From: Fibrobacter sp.
GTDB taxonomy: Bacteria > Fibrobacterota > Chitinivibrionia > Chitinivibrionales > Chitinispirillaceae
DNA: 64,000 bases
Direction of reading: 5' to 3'
NCBI GenBank assembly: GCA_012523595.1
Contig: JAAYIG010000222.1
Location: 33,341-97,340, forward strand
Both the position numbers and the translations under genes were made by a program. Shown piece after piece: positions 1 to 8,429 of this stretch (the stretch's first letter is position 1; every line of letters begins with the position of its first letter). A model generated the notes under the pieces. The model was not told the origin of the DNA and searched no databases. It saw only the letters and a list, made by a program, of their open reading frames with translations.

Positions 1-136
1 GGGAGCCGAGGGAGGAGTGGCGTTCTGGGCACATGTGGGCGGTTTTTTGGCAGGAGTAATTCTTATTCCATTTTTCAAAGACAAAAAGAGAGTAGAAGCA
101 CACAGAAAGGTGGTTTTCCGGCGCTGGGGCAGATAA
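1..136 (+). CDS. Rhomboid-family intramembrane serine protease, C-terminal end (partial)
   Basis: An open frame enters from the left edge (first full codon at base 2) and ends at TAA 134-136. The visible 44 residues contain AHVGGFLAGVIL, which matches the last catalytic helix of rhomboid proteases: the active-site histidine followed by a GxxxG-like helix-packing motif. A short basic cytoplasmic tail (KDKKRVEAHRK) follows. Rhomboids cleave membrane proteins inside the bilayer. The catalytic serine lies outside the window, so activity cannot be judged. Rhomboid-like pseudoproteases exist, but the histidine is kept here. Confidence 0.6.
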   Translation, partial: GAEGGVAFWAHVGGFLAGVILIPFFKDKKRVEAHRKVVFRRWGR

Positions 137-343
137 TTTCCTCAGGAAGTTACTTCCGCTTTTCTGTACCTGCCTCTTTGCCTCTATGTCTCCTTTACAC
201 AATTATTTACCGCCACAAATAAAACCGTCAAATTCATCATACACCTCTACTCTGCCTGCCTGATCAATACCCTGTCTCCGATTTATTCGTTGGCGTTTCC
301 CTTTAAAACACTTATTTTAGTCCTTTGCTAAAACTAATTCCAG

Positions 344-350
344 AAGGAGG
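344..350 (+). promoter_or_regulatory. Strong Shine-Dalgarno with no canonical start codon behind it
   Basis: AAGGAGG at 344-350 is a near-perfect ribosome binding site. No ATG, GTG or TTG lies at normal spacing behind it. The next in-frame codons of the following gene are CTT 353 and ATC 356, and the frame then stays open to the first ATG at 428. ATC at 356 is five bases from the site. Either a rare ATC start is used or a base is wrong here. Confidence 0.55.
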
Positions 351-427
351 CACTTATCTCCACTGCAACTTCCAGACCGCGTGACATTCAGGCGATTATA
401 AGTTCTCTGAACCGCTATCCATCAAAG

Positions 428-2389
428 ATGCCAAAGGATGACTTTTATCCGGTTGCCTATTATTATATGTACCTTTCCAGGACAATGGACTGCAGATTCA
501 AAGAGCTCTTCAGGAAAGGACATGTAAAGGGAACCGTTATTCTCTGCAATGGAAATGAAGCCACAGCTGTCGGGGCTGCAATGCCTTTCCGTCCGGGTAA
601 AGATATCATATCAATATTACACCGGGATCTTGGAGCCCACCTTGTATCCGGGGCTTCTCCTTTTTCCCTGATGTGTCAATACATGGCCAATGAAAAGAGT
701 CCCACTCACGGCAGAGAGGGAAATGTTCATCATGGTGATGCCGCAAACAGACGGTTTCCCATGATAAGTCATCTTGGCAGCATGCTTGCCCCTGCGGTTG
801 GAGGAGTATGGGCAGCAAGAAGAAACGGAGAGGATGTATTCGGCTTAACCACTATTGGTGATGGGGGCAGCAGCACCGGAGAATTTCATGAATCCCTGAA
901 CCTGGCATCTGTACAGAGAGTTCCCATTCTCTTTGTCATCGAAAACAATCATTACGCATTTTCCACTCCGACATGCCTCCAGTACAACTGCACTCAGCTC
1001 TCTGACAGGGCGAAAGCTTACGGCATAGAGGGAAAGACAATTGACGGAACAGATGCCTGGGAAGTTTACAATGCGGTTTTTGACTTCCTGGAGGGAATGA
1101 AAGAGGATTCTCTTCCAAGAATTCTTGAATGCATGACACTGCGTCTGGAGGGTCATGCGGTTTACGATAATGCGGAATATGTCACCGATGAGGAGCGTCA
1201 GGAGTGGTTAAAGAGGGACCCTCTAAAAAAGGCTCGTTTATCTCTGCTTCAGTGCGGGTATACAGAAAAAGATGTCCTATCGCTCGAAGAGAGTATCGAG
1301 AAGGAATTGGAGAGTGTAATCGAAGATGCACTGGCTACTCCGCGTCCCAGTGTATCTACACAGAACTTTGATGTTTACGCTCCGGAAACCGTATCAAAAG
1401 TAAAACCTTTCAGGATGCCGAATGCGCGCAACCTGAACGCGGTAAATGCAGCTCTTGAATACCTGCTTTCCGAAAACAAAAACGCCTTTATCTGTGGACA
1501 GGATATCGGTAAATACGGTTCTGCTTTTAAAACCTGTAAAGGTCTGATTGACAAATTCGGACCTGAAAGGATAATAAACACACCTATCTGCGAGTCTGCA
1601 ACTGCCGGTTTTTGCCTCGGCGCCTCCCAGACCGGATCTCTGCCTGTGATGGAGTTTCAATTTGCCGATTTCTCCACAGAAGCGGTCACTCAACTGGGGT
1701 TCAATGCAGGCACCTGGTTTTTCAGAGCGGGAGTTCCTGCACCGATTCTCTTCCGCTTGCCCTGTGGAGGTGGAATCACCCTGGGAGCATTCCATTCCGG
1801 AGAATTTGACGGGCTCTGGACCAGATTTCCCGGGTTAAAGATATTTTACCCTGTAACACCTCAGGAAACCTTCGAAGCTCTTCTGGCGGGATTCTATGAT
1901 CCAAATCCATGTATCGTTCTGGAACACAAACTTCTTTACTGGGGGCGGCAGGAAGAGATCTCTTTCGATGGTGATCTTGGAAAAATCGCCCGTCCCAGAA
2001 AGTACACTGAAGGATCGCAGTTAACAGTAGTTGCCCTGGGAGCGATGGCTGAATCTGCTGCTTCTGTCGTGAAAAATCATAATTATTCCGCTGAGGTATG
2101 GAATCCATTTATATTAAAACCTTCGGTTCTTGATCCCATAATCGAATCGGTAAACAATACCGGTAAACTACTGGTTGTACAGGAGAGCGGTTCCACGGCA
2201 GGCCTGGGGGACAGGATAATATCTATTATCTGCAGAGAATGTTTTTCAAATCTGAAATGCGCACCGGCTCTGTTGAGCGCACCTGACATGCCGGTCCCTT
2301 TTGCAAAAGAACTGGAAAGCATTTATATTCCTAGTCAAGAAAAGATTCGTGAAAGTATAGAATCGATGATTGGAGAGAGGTGTGAATAG
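428..2389 (+). CDS. Fused alpha-beta E1 component of a 2-oxoacid dehydrogenase (thiamine diphosphate-dependent)
   Basis: The protein carries both E1 halves in one chain. The alpha half (about 1-310) has the thiamine diphosphate motif, GDG at 144-146 ending in ENN at 172-174. The beta half (about 335-653) has the E-x-x-x-AG and PVMEFQFADF segments of E1 beta. E1 decarboxylates a 2-oxoacid and reductively acylates a lipoyl arm. It resembles branched-chain or acetoin-type E1 more than the homodimeric pyruvate type. ATG 428 has no ribosome site. The frame is open upstream to a strong site at 344-350, and the intervening residues (RPRDIQAIISSL) look coding, so the true start may be a non-canonical codon near 356. 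The next gene overlaps its end and supplies a lipoyl-like domain. No E2 acyltransferase or E3 gene is present in the window. Substrate is unknown. Confidence 0.88.
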   Translation: MPKDDFYPVAYYYMYLSRTMDCRFKELFRKGHVKGTVILCNGNEATAVGAAMPFRPGKDIISILHRDLGAHLVSGASPFSLMCQYMANEKSPTHGREGNVHHGDAANRRFPMISHLGSMLAPAVGGVWAARRNGEDVFGLTTIGDGGSSTGEFHESLNLASVQRVPILFVIENNHYAFSTPTCLQYNCTQLSDRAKAYGIEGKTIDGTDAWEVYNAVFDFLEGMKEDSLPRILECMTLRLEGHAVYDNAEYVTDEERQEWLKRDPLKKARLSLLQCGYTEKDVLSLEESIEKELESVIEDALATPRPSVSTQNFDVYAPETVSKVKPFRMPNARNLNAVNAALEYLLSENKNAFICGQDIGKYGSAFKTCKGLIDKFGPERIINTPICESATAGFCLGASQTGSLPVMEFQFADFSTEAVTQLGFNAGTWFFRAGVPAPILFRLPCGGGITLGAFHSGEFDGLWTRFPGLKIFYPVTPQETFEALLAGFYDPNPCIVLEHKLLYWGRQEEISFDGDLGKIARPRKYTEGSQLTVVALGAMAESAASVVKNHNYSAEVWNPFILKPSVLDPIIESVNNTGKLLVVQESGSTAGLGDRIISIICRECFSNLKCAPALLSAPDMPVPFAKELESIYIPSQEKIRESIESMIGERCE

Positions 2390-3701
2390 AGTGCCATTTA
2401 AAACGGTGCTGTACCTGCCATCTCAGGCAGCAGCGGAAACGGAAGCCACTGTCACAAGGTGGCATGTAAAACCGGGAGAGAATTTTAACAAGGGCCAGAT
2501 ATTTGCCGAGGTGGAGAGCGCAAAGTCCACATTCGAATTCGAAGCTCCTTGTGATGGCAAAGTCATCTCCATCCTCTGCCAGGAAGGTAACTCAACATCC
2601 TTTGATTCTCCCGTCATTGAAATAGAAACCAGCGACACATCACTGAAAAAAACCATTCCCACCGCAGGAAACAAGGCTCCGGAATTTCCCCAGATGGAAA
2701 TCACGGCTGTCGAGAAGCTGCATGAACCGCAGATACGCACAATCTCCATGCTGGGTATAGGAACCTATCTTCCTGAAAGGATTGTAGCCAACAGTGAAAT
2801 CCTGGTCGATCATCCGGACATCACTGAGGATTATATCTTTGGAGTAACCGGCATAAGGGAGCGCCGCTGGGCAAAGAAGGATGAAAAGCCCTCTGATATG
2901 GCCTATGCAGCATCACTGCAGGCAATCCGGAATTCAAATCTCACTCCTCAGGAGATAGATGCTATCGTAGTGTCAACTACCACTCCTGATGTAATGATGC
3001 CATCGACAGCCTGCATACTGCAGGGAAAACTGGGAATAAGAGGCGTGCCGTCATTCGACATAAACGCTGCATGCTCAGGATGGCTCTACGGGATTTCTGT
3101 AGCTAAAGGACTGATATTATCCGGAATGGCACAGAACGTCCTCGTTACAGCAGTTGACATGCAATCAAGACTTCTCGATAAAAAAGACAGAAACACCTAC
3201 TTTCTCTTCGGTGATGGAGCCGGAGCAACGGTAATTTCAGGCAACCAGCCCGGACACACAATTAAGTGTGAAATTCTCACCGCCGATGCCGGCGGACTGC
3301 ACATGGCCAGAAGAGAATACAAAGGCTACGAGGTACCTGCAAATACCACAGATTCCGACCCCTGGATCCGCCTTGACGGAAAGGCGCTGTTCAGGTTTGC
3401 AACCGAAAGCTTCTCATCACTGGTCAGGGAACTGATCATAAAGAGTGGATGGCAGCCTTCGGACATACGATGGATCGTACCGCATCAGGCCAACAGCAGA
3501 ATCCTTAAAGCTGCGGCACAGAGAAGCGGCGTCCCATTCGACAGATTCTATCTGAATATCGACAGAGTCGGAAATACATCAAGTGCAAGTATCCCGATTG
3601 CCCTTTCTGAAATAGAGCGCGGACTGCAGAAAAACGACAAAATCATCTTCTGCACAGTCGGCGCGGGAATCACCGCCGGCGGTTTGTCAGTCGAGTGGTG
3701 A
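2382..3701 (+). CDS. Lipoyl/biotinyl-domain fused to beta-ketoacyl-ACP synthase III
   Basis: Residue numbers count from a TTG at 2370. Residues about 8-87 form a lipoyl/biotinyl domain with the modifiable lysine in VESAKS (K52). After a linker, about 125-443 is a full KASIII with all catalytic residues: Cys235 (NAACSG), His372 (VPHQAN) and Asn402 (GNTSS). KASIII normally condenses an acyl-CoA with malonyl-ACP. Carrying its own swinging-arm domain directly after an E1 gene suggests it takes the acyl group from a lipoyl thioester; that is inference. Start candidates are TTG 2370, GTG 2382 (GGAG six bases upstream) and GTG 2391. GTG 2382 overlaps the E1 stop and implies translational coupling. 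Biotin instead of lipoate on K52 is possible but fits the E1 neighbour less well. Confidence 0.85.
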   Translation: MNRVPFKTVLYLPSQAAAETEATVTRWHVKPGENFNKGQIFAEVESAKSTFEFEAPCDGKVISILCQEGNSTSFDSPVIEIETSDTSLKKTIPTAGNKAPEFPQMEITAVEKLHEPQIRTISMLGIGTYLPERIVANSEILVDHPDITEDYIFGVTGIRERRWAKKDEKPSDMAYAASLQAIRNSNLTPQEIDAIVVSTTTPDVMMPSTACILQGKLGIRGVPSFDINAACSGWLYGISVAKGLILSGMAQNVLVTAVDMQSRLLDKKDRNTYFLFGDGAGATVISGNQPGHTIKCEILTADAGGLHMARREYKGYEVPANTTDSDPWIRLDGKALFRFATESFSSLVRELIIKSGWQPSDIRWIVPHQANSRILKAAAQRSGVPFDRFYLNIDRVGNTSSASIPIALSEIERGLQKNDKIIFCTVGAGITAGGLSVEW

Positions 3702-3731
3702 TCAGTTTACATAGTTTTTTCCGCTGTCACT

Positions 3732-3780
3732 GTTTATCCGGATCGGCTCCATGCTGAACACGACCGGATAAACGGTTTTT
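3732..3780 (+). terminator. Hairpin with T-run after the lipoyl-KASIII gene
   Basis: GTTTATCCGG (3732-3741) and CCGGATAAAC (3764-3773) are perfect 10-bp inverted repeats, followed by GGTTTTTATTCTTTT. The 22-base loop is long for an intrinsic terminator, but position and T-run fit the end of the E1/KASIII transcript. Confidence 0.45.
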
Positions 3781-3858
3781 ATTCTTTTCTTTCCTGAACC
3801 AGTTTTCTCGTGTGTAAAAAGTACTCTCTCAGGACCAACATTAAAGAGAGAAGAAAAC

Positions 3859-4578
3859 ATGGAAACCTCAACCGGGGAAGATTTACCCTCTCTGCAGGCA
3901 CCTTCGAGTGCTGCCGGACACAGGATGCGGCTGCTGGAGCGCTTCATATCCTCCGGTATCACCGCTTTTCACCCCCATGAAATACTGGAACTGCTGTTAA
4001 CCTATGCTATTCCCAGGCAGGATACAAAGACTCTGGCCAAAGCCCTTATCTCAAGATTCAGAAGTATCGGTGGAGTGATAAACGCATCACCTGAGGAGCT
4101 CATCGAGGTAAAAGGAATCACCCGCCGAACCGCATTCCTCTTCCCTCTCCTTAAGGACATCATGGGAATCTGTCTCAGGGAGAGATACGAAAAGCAGGAG
4201 ATCATTTCTCACAGGAGAGATGTTGAGGAGTATCTGAGGTTTTATTTCGGGCAGCGCAGAGATGAGTATGTTGCTTCTCTTTTTCTTGATAATGCCAACC
4301 ACATCATCAAAACAGAAATCGTTTCTGAGGGTATTGTTAATCAGTGTGCTGTTTACCCCCGGGCCATAGTGGAGAAGGCACTTGGCTGCGGAGCCGCATC
4401 TGTGCTTCTTGCCCACAACCATCCTGGCGGCGGACTCAATCCCTCCGAAGCCGACTGGCTTCTGACCGAAAGGATTTTTCAAATTGGCAAACTGCTGGAA
4501 TTACCGCTTCTTGACCATATAATTATCTCCAGCAATAAGGTAGTCAGCCTCAGAGACCTGCCCCGCTGGCCTCATTGA
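3859..4578 (+). CDS. radC: RadC family JAB-domain protein
   Basis: An N-terminal helix-hairpin-helix-like region (about 30-100) precedes the RadC/JAB domain. The metal motif is AHNHPGGGLNPSEAD, with H186, H188 and D199, and the catalytic glutamate region is SEGIV at about 156-160. At 239 residues the length is normal. RadC proteins were named for DNA repair, but their biochemical role is unsettled. The ribosome site is weak (GAGAGAAG). The gene stands alone between two unrelated + strand units. Confidence 0.93.
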   Translation: METSTGEDLPSLQAPSSAAGHRMRLLERFISSGITAFHPHEILELLLTYAIPRQDTKTLAKALISRFRSIGGVINASPEELIEVKGITRRTAFLFPLLKDIMGICLRERYEKQEIISHRRDVEEYLRFYFGQRRDEYVASLFLDNANHIIKTEIVSEGIVNQCAVYPRAIVEKALGCGAASVLLAHNHPGGGLNPSEADWLLTERIFQIGKLLELPLLDHIIISSNKVVSLRDLPRWPH

Positions 4579-4674
4579 AATATTAACAAATACAAGCATT
4601 TTCAGGTACTCAATAAGCGCGCTGCCAGAGTGAGCCGGAAACAGACCCCGATATAATCTTTTCTTTGCAGGTTT

Positions 4675-4728
4675 TCGATTCCGATACCGATTCCGATACC
4701 GATTCCGATACCGATGCCGATACCGATG
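4675..4728. repeat. Tandem hexanucleotide repeat (CCGATA/T/G)n
   Basis: About nine head-to-tail copies of CCGATN (N = A, T or G, mostly alternating) lie between radC and the TonB receptor gene. The same unit occurs at 51689-51724 and, degenerate, near 49197 and 58536. It is intergenic each time. On the other strand it can be read as an Arg-Tyr-rich open frame, which is an artefact of the repeat. Confidence 0.85.
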
Positions 4729-4780
4729 CCGGTTTAAGATAGATATTACAAAACACTGTTCAATAGTGTATTTTCTTCTC

Positions 4781-7129
4781 ATGCATCCGTGTTTCCGTTT
4801 TCACAGTTTCTCAATAGCTTTACTTTACATCTTGCTACTGATCTCCCAGTCATTCGCTGGAAAAATTGTTGGGAATGTGAAAAATGCCCAGACCGGAAAG
4901 CCTCTCTCCGGAGTGATGGTTGAAATAGAGGGCAGTGATATTTCTACGCTCACAGATTCCACCGGTTTCTTCAGGTTTGAATCGGTTCCCTCAGGCTCCT
5001 TCAACCTCCTCTTTTTTCATGAAAAATCTGAGCCTTTGTCAATAACCGATATCTTTGTGCCAGGTGATGGAGAGAAGAGGATTGACGCAGAGATGAATCC
5101 GGTTATTGCCAATCTGGAGAAGATGGTTGTGACCGGGCATGCATTTCGCCGCGCTCCTGACATGTCATCATCCACAAAGATGATGAACTTTGATGAAATC
5201 CTGCGCTCTCCCGGAGCACTGGTTGACGTTCAGAGAGCTGTTCAGGACCTCCCCAGCGTCTCATCGGCTGCAGATAATACCAACGAGATCATTGTCAGAG
5301 GGGGAAATCCGGGAGAAAACCTTCTTATAATGGATAATATTGAAATTCCCAATCCAAATCATTTTGCAGACCAGGGTTCCGGAGGCGGTGTCATCTCCCT
5401 TATCAATCCTCTTCTTGTAAAAGGCCTCACCTTTAACGCCGGAGCACCCCCGGCCCAGTACGGAGGGAAAGCGTCATCGGTATTGGATGTCAAGCTACGG
5501 GAAGGGAACGATAAAATTGTGCTTGGAGGAGTGGACCTGGGGATGGCAGGAGTGGGATTTCATGCAGAAGGTCCTCTCTGGAGAGGTGCCAATTTCATGG
5601 CTTCTGCCACAAAAAGCTACCTCGACCTCTTCTCAAAATTTGCCGATGCTACAGCGATTCCTGAATACTGGGGTTTACAGGGGAAAGTCGCACAGAATAT
5701 CGGCAGCCAGAAACTTTACGCCAACTTCATATATGGTGACAACGCAATAGAGATCGCGGATGCCAGCGGGCAGATAGGTACCGACGGGGATGAGATCGAG
5801 GCCGGAGGAAAGGTTTATGCAGCAGGTGTAAGCTGGGAGGGAAACTGGGGGGAAAGATTCTCGACACTGGTAACACTCTCAGGAACCGGAAACAGTTTTG
5901 AAAGGCTTGAATACTCAATTAACCCCGATGACACCCGTGATACATTCTTTACCAATACATCGATGGAACAGGAACAGACCATCAAGGTACAGGGTTCACT
6001 CGATCTGCCCAGAAACACCCGGATTCAGGCCGGAATTCTGGCCAGACGATGCGATTTTGATATCGATATCTGGGAGCGTCCCGACACTATCAACGACTCT
6101 GTATACCACAGAGCAGCGAAATCCGGCCAGATCGCTTACAAGTACGGTGGATTTATCTCCGGGATTTTCTATCCTCTCGATCAGCTGAGATTCATTCCCG
6201 GTATACGCGTCGATGGGTTTACATACAATCAAAACCGCTATATCTCTCCCAGATTGGGACTTGTATATTCTTTCCCCTCAGGAATAGATCTGACCGGTTC
6301 TTTCGGGATACAATATCAGGACCCGGACTACGCCGATCTTGTGGCAACGAAACAGAACAAAAATCTCAAGCCACGGAAAGCCACCACAGGTATCCTGGGT
6401 GCAGAGTATCTACTTAAGAAGATTTCCGCCAAAACGGTGGTTGAGACATACTATAAGCAATATGATGATCTTCCGGTGGAAGAAGCACTGATGACCCCGG
6501 ACAGCCTCGATAAATCAGACGTTCTCCTCTCGGTGGGTAAAGGCAGAAGTTATGGAATAGAGTTTTTCATCCAGAAAAAATTGACACGCAATTTCTTCTT
6601 CACTGCTGCCTACTCACTCTCCAGGTCTGAATACCTTGACCCCAGACCAGGCCGGGAAAACCAGTGGTACCGTGGTGACTTTGACTTCCGCAATGCCCTG
6701 ACTGTTACCGGCGGCTGTAAAATCGATCTTATAGAGAAAGAATGGTATAAAAAGGTCCATGATTCCTGGTGGCTCATCGCCCTCTCCCCTGTCATCCCCA
6801 TCGCAGACCGGGTCGAGCTTTCGGCAAAATGGAGATACCTCGGAGGACGCCCCAGAACTCAGCCTGTCTGGAACAAAGAATACGAGCGATGGGTGTTAAA
6901 TCAGCATGACCTGAACTCTTCACAATACCCTGATTACCACAGGCTGGATCTGCGATTTGAGCGGCGCTACGGCTTTGGATTTCTGCATATGATTTACTAT
7001 TTTGATCTTCAGAATATTTATAACAAGAAAAATATCTGGAACTACATGTATTCTAACCATCACGCAAGTGAAACACCCATTTATCAATTTCAGTTTTTTC
7101 CGGCAGGAGGGGTGATCATTGGATTTTAA
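4781..7129 (+). CDS. TonB-dependent outer-membrane receptor with carboxypeptidase-regulatory-like domain
   Basis: A signal peptide ending near SQSFAG is followed by a CarboxypepD_reg-like beta-sandwich (about 30-105, VGNVKNAQTGKPLSGVMVEI), a plug domain (about 125-240, with IIVRGGNPGENLLIMDNIEI) and a C-terminal beta-barrel ending in phenylalanine. Such receptors take up siderophores, glycans or other large ligands using TonB energy. The ligand cannot be predicted. GTG 4766 is an alternative start; neither start has a strong ribosome site. The PaaK-like ligase gene begins inside its last codons (11-base overlap), so the two are one operon. The hexamer repeat lies just upstream and may affect expression. 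Confidence 0.88.
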   Translation: MHPCFRFHSFSIALLYILLLISQSFAGKIVGNVKNAQTGKPLSGVMVEIEGSDISTLTDSTGFFRFESVPSGSFNLLFFHEKSEPLSITDIFVPGDGEKRIDAEMNPVIANLEKMVVTGHAFRRAPDMSSSTKMMNFDEILRSPGALVDVQRAVQDLPSVSSAADNTNEIIVRGGNPGENLLIMDNIEIPNPNHFADQGSGGGVISLINPLLVKGLTFNAGAPPAQYGGKASSVLDVKLREGNDKIVLGGVDLGMAGVGFHAEGPLWRGANFMASATKSYLDLFSKFADATAIPEYWGLQGKVAQNIGSQKLYANFIYGDNAIEIADASGQIGTDGDEIEAGGKVYAAGVSWEGNWGERFSTLVTLSGTGNSFERLEYSINPDDTRDTFFTNTSMEQEQTIKVQGSLDLPRNTRIQAGILARRCDFDIDIWERPDTINDSVYHRAAKSGQIAYKYGGFISGIFYPLDQLRFIPGIRVDGFTYNQNRYISPRLGLVYSFPSGIDLTGSFGIQYQDPDYADLVATKQNKNLKPRKATTGILGAEYLLKKISAKTVVETYYKQYDDLPVEEALMTPDSLDKSDVLLSVGKGRSYGIEFFIQKKLTRNFFFTAAYSLSRSEYLDPRPGRENQWYRGDFDFRNALTVTGGCKIDLIEKEWYKKVHDSWWLIALSPVIPIADRVELSAKWRYLGGRPRTQPVWNKEYERWVLNQHDLNSSQYPDYHRLDLRFERRYGFGFLHMIYYFDLQNIYNKKNIWNYMYSNHHASETPIYQFQFFPAGGVIIGF

Positions 7130-8429
7130 ACCTGAATATTCATGGGAATTTTTATCACAAGATGAGATACAGGCAAAAACGCTGCGGGCATTGCGTAACC
7201 ATATCAGACACGCTAAGGAAGTATCTACTTACTACAAAGAAATGTTGTGGGACATTGCACCTGAGGACATAAAATCTTTCGAGGATTTTCAGCGTGTCCC
7301 CTTTACAGGAAAAACTTCCCTTGCTGAACACAATTCCCGTTTTCTGGGATGTGATCCCGGATCGGTCGTGGAGACAGTTGTAACAAGCGGTTCTACCGGA
7401 AAACCGGTTCATTTCGCACTTACATCAAATGATCTGGAACGGCTCGCTTTTAACGAAGCGCTCTCATTCCACAGCATCGGGATTCATCCCGGCGACACTG
7501 CTCAGATCCTTGTCAGCCTCGACAGGCTCTTTATCGCCGGAATGGCCTACTACAGAGGATTGACACTGCTTGGAGCCAATACCATGCGTATCGGCGTGCT
7601 GCCAATTGAGATGCAGAAACACTATATCGAGACATTCTCACCAACAGTTCTGATAGGTGTGCCTTCTTTTATCAAAAAACTTGGGCTTGAGCTTTCCAAA
7701 ACCTCTTTCGATACAGTAAACAGCTCGGTGAAGAAAATTATCTGCATCGGTGAATCTCTGCGCACCCAGGACATGGAGCTTAACTCCGTCGGCAGATCCA
7801 TTCAGGAAATTTGGGGAGCAAAGGTATTTTCCACCTACGCTTCCACAGAGATGTCCGTTTCCTACTGCGAATGCTCGGAACAACTGGGCGGTCATGCTCA
7901 CCCGGAACTGGTTTACACAGAGATTGTCGATGAATCGGGGAAACCAGTTCCTGATGGTACTCCGGGAGAGCTGGTAGCTACCCCTCTGGGGATAGAAGGG
8001 ATGCCGCTGATCAGATACAGAACCGGAGATATCACATTCTCTATCACGCAACCCTGTACCTGCGGGAGAAATTCGATACGTATCGGTCCGATCCTGGGAC
8101 GTAAATCACAGATGATAAAACTGAAAGGGACCACGGTGTATCCGCTGGCCATCACAAATGCCCTGGATGAGATCGAGGAGATTAAAGACTATATCATTAT
8201 TCTTGAGAATGATGATTCCCTCTCGGACAGGGTGGCTATTCATGTGGCTACAACACCGGCTTCGGTCGAGAAAATTTCCAACCGGCTCAGAGCTGTTGCA
8301 AGGGTAAATTTTCCGGTTCTGGTTTCAAATATCGCTACCATTCAATCACTTCGCGGCGCATCACGCAAGAAGATACGCATACTTGACTGGCGCCAGCAGG
8401 TCCTTGGCAAATCGACGAGCCTTAAATGA
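7119..8429 (+). CDS. Phenylacetate-CoA ligase-like AMP-forming enzyme (PaaK family)
   Basis: The 436 residues match the PaaK/CapK group of adenylate-forming enzymes. The phosphate-binding loop is TSGSTGKP (about 90-97), the core is YASTEMS, and RYRTGDI precedes a C-terminal domain with a KLKGTTVYP segment. The family activates aryl or acyl carboxylates as acyl-AMP and usually transfers them to CoA. The substrate is unknown. The start is TTG 7119, supported by a strong AGGAGGGG site seven bases upstream. The next gene starts in its stop (ATGA). Operon context with a GT2-DUF2062 protein recalls pigment or surface-lipid clusters, but no ketosynthase cluster is contiguous. Confidence 0.87.
   Translation: MDFKPEYSWEFLSQDEIQAKTLRALRNHIRHAKEVSTYYKEMLWDIAPEDIKSFEDFQRVPFTGKTSLAEHNSRFLGCDPGSVVETVVTSGSTGKPVHFALTSNDLERLAFNEALSFHSIGIHPGDTAQILVSLDRLFIAGMAYYRGLTLLGANTMRIGVLPIEMQKHYIETFSPTVLIGVPSFIKKLGLELSKTSFDTVNSSVKKIICIGESLRTQDMELNSVGRSIQEIWGAKVFSTYASTEMSVSYCECSEQLGGHAHPELVYTEIVDESGKPVPDGTPGELVATPLGIEGMPLIRYRTGDITFSITQPCTCGRNSIRIGPILGRKSQMIKLKGTTVYPLAITNALDEIEEIKDYIIILENDDSLSDRVAIHVATTPASVEKISNRLRAVARVNFPVLVSNIATIQSLRGASRKKIRILDWRQQVLGKSTSLK

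Noticed and set aside
3702..3962. Minus-strand open frame over the 5' end of radC
   Set aside because: It is antisense to a clear gene and contains the terminator hairpin.
4501..4782. Minus-strand open frame rich in Arg-Tyr/Asn repeats
   Set aside because: It is the translation of the CCGATN hexamer repeat and overlaps radC; no ribosome site supports it.
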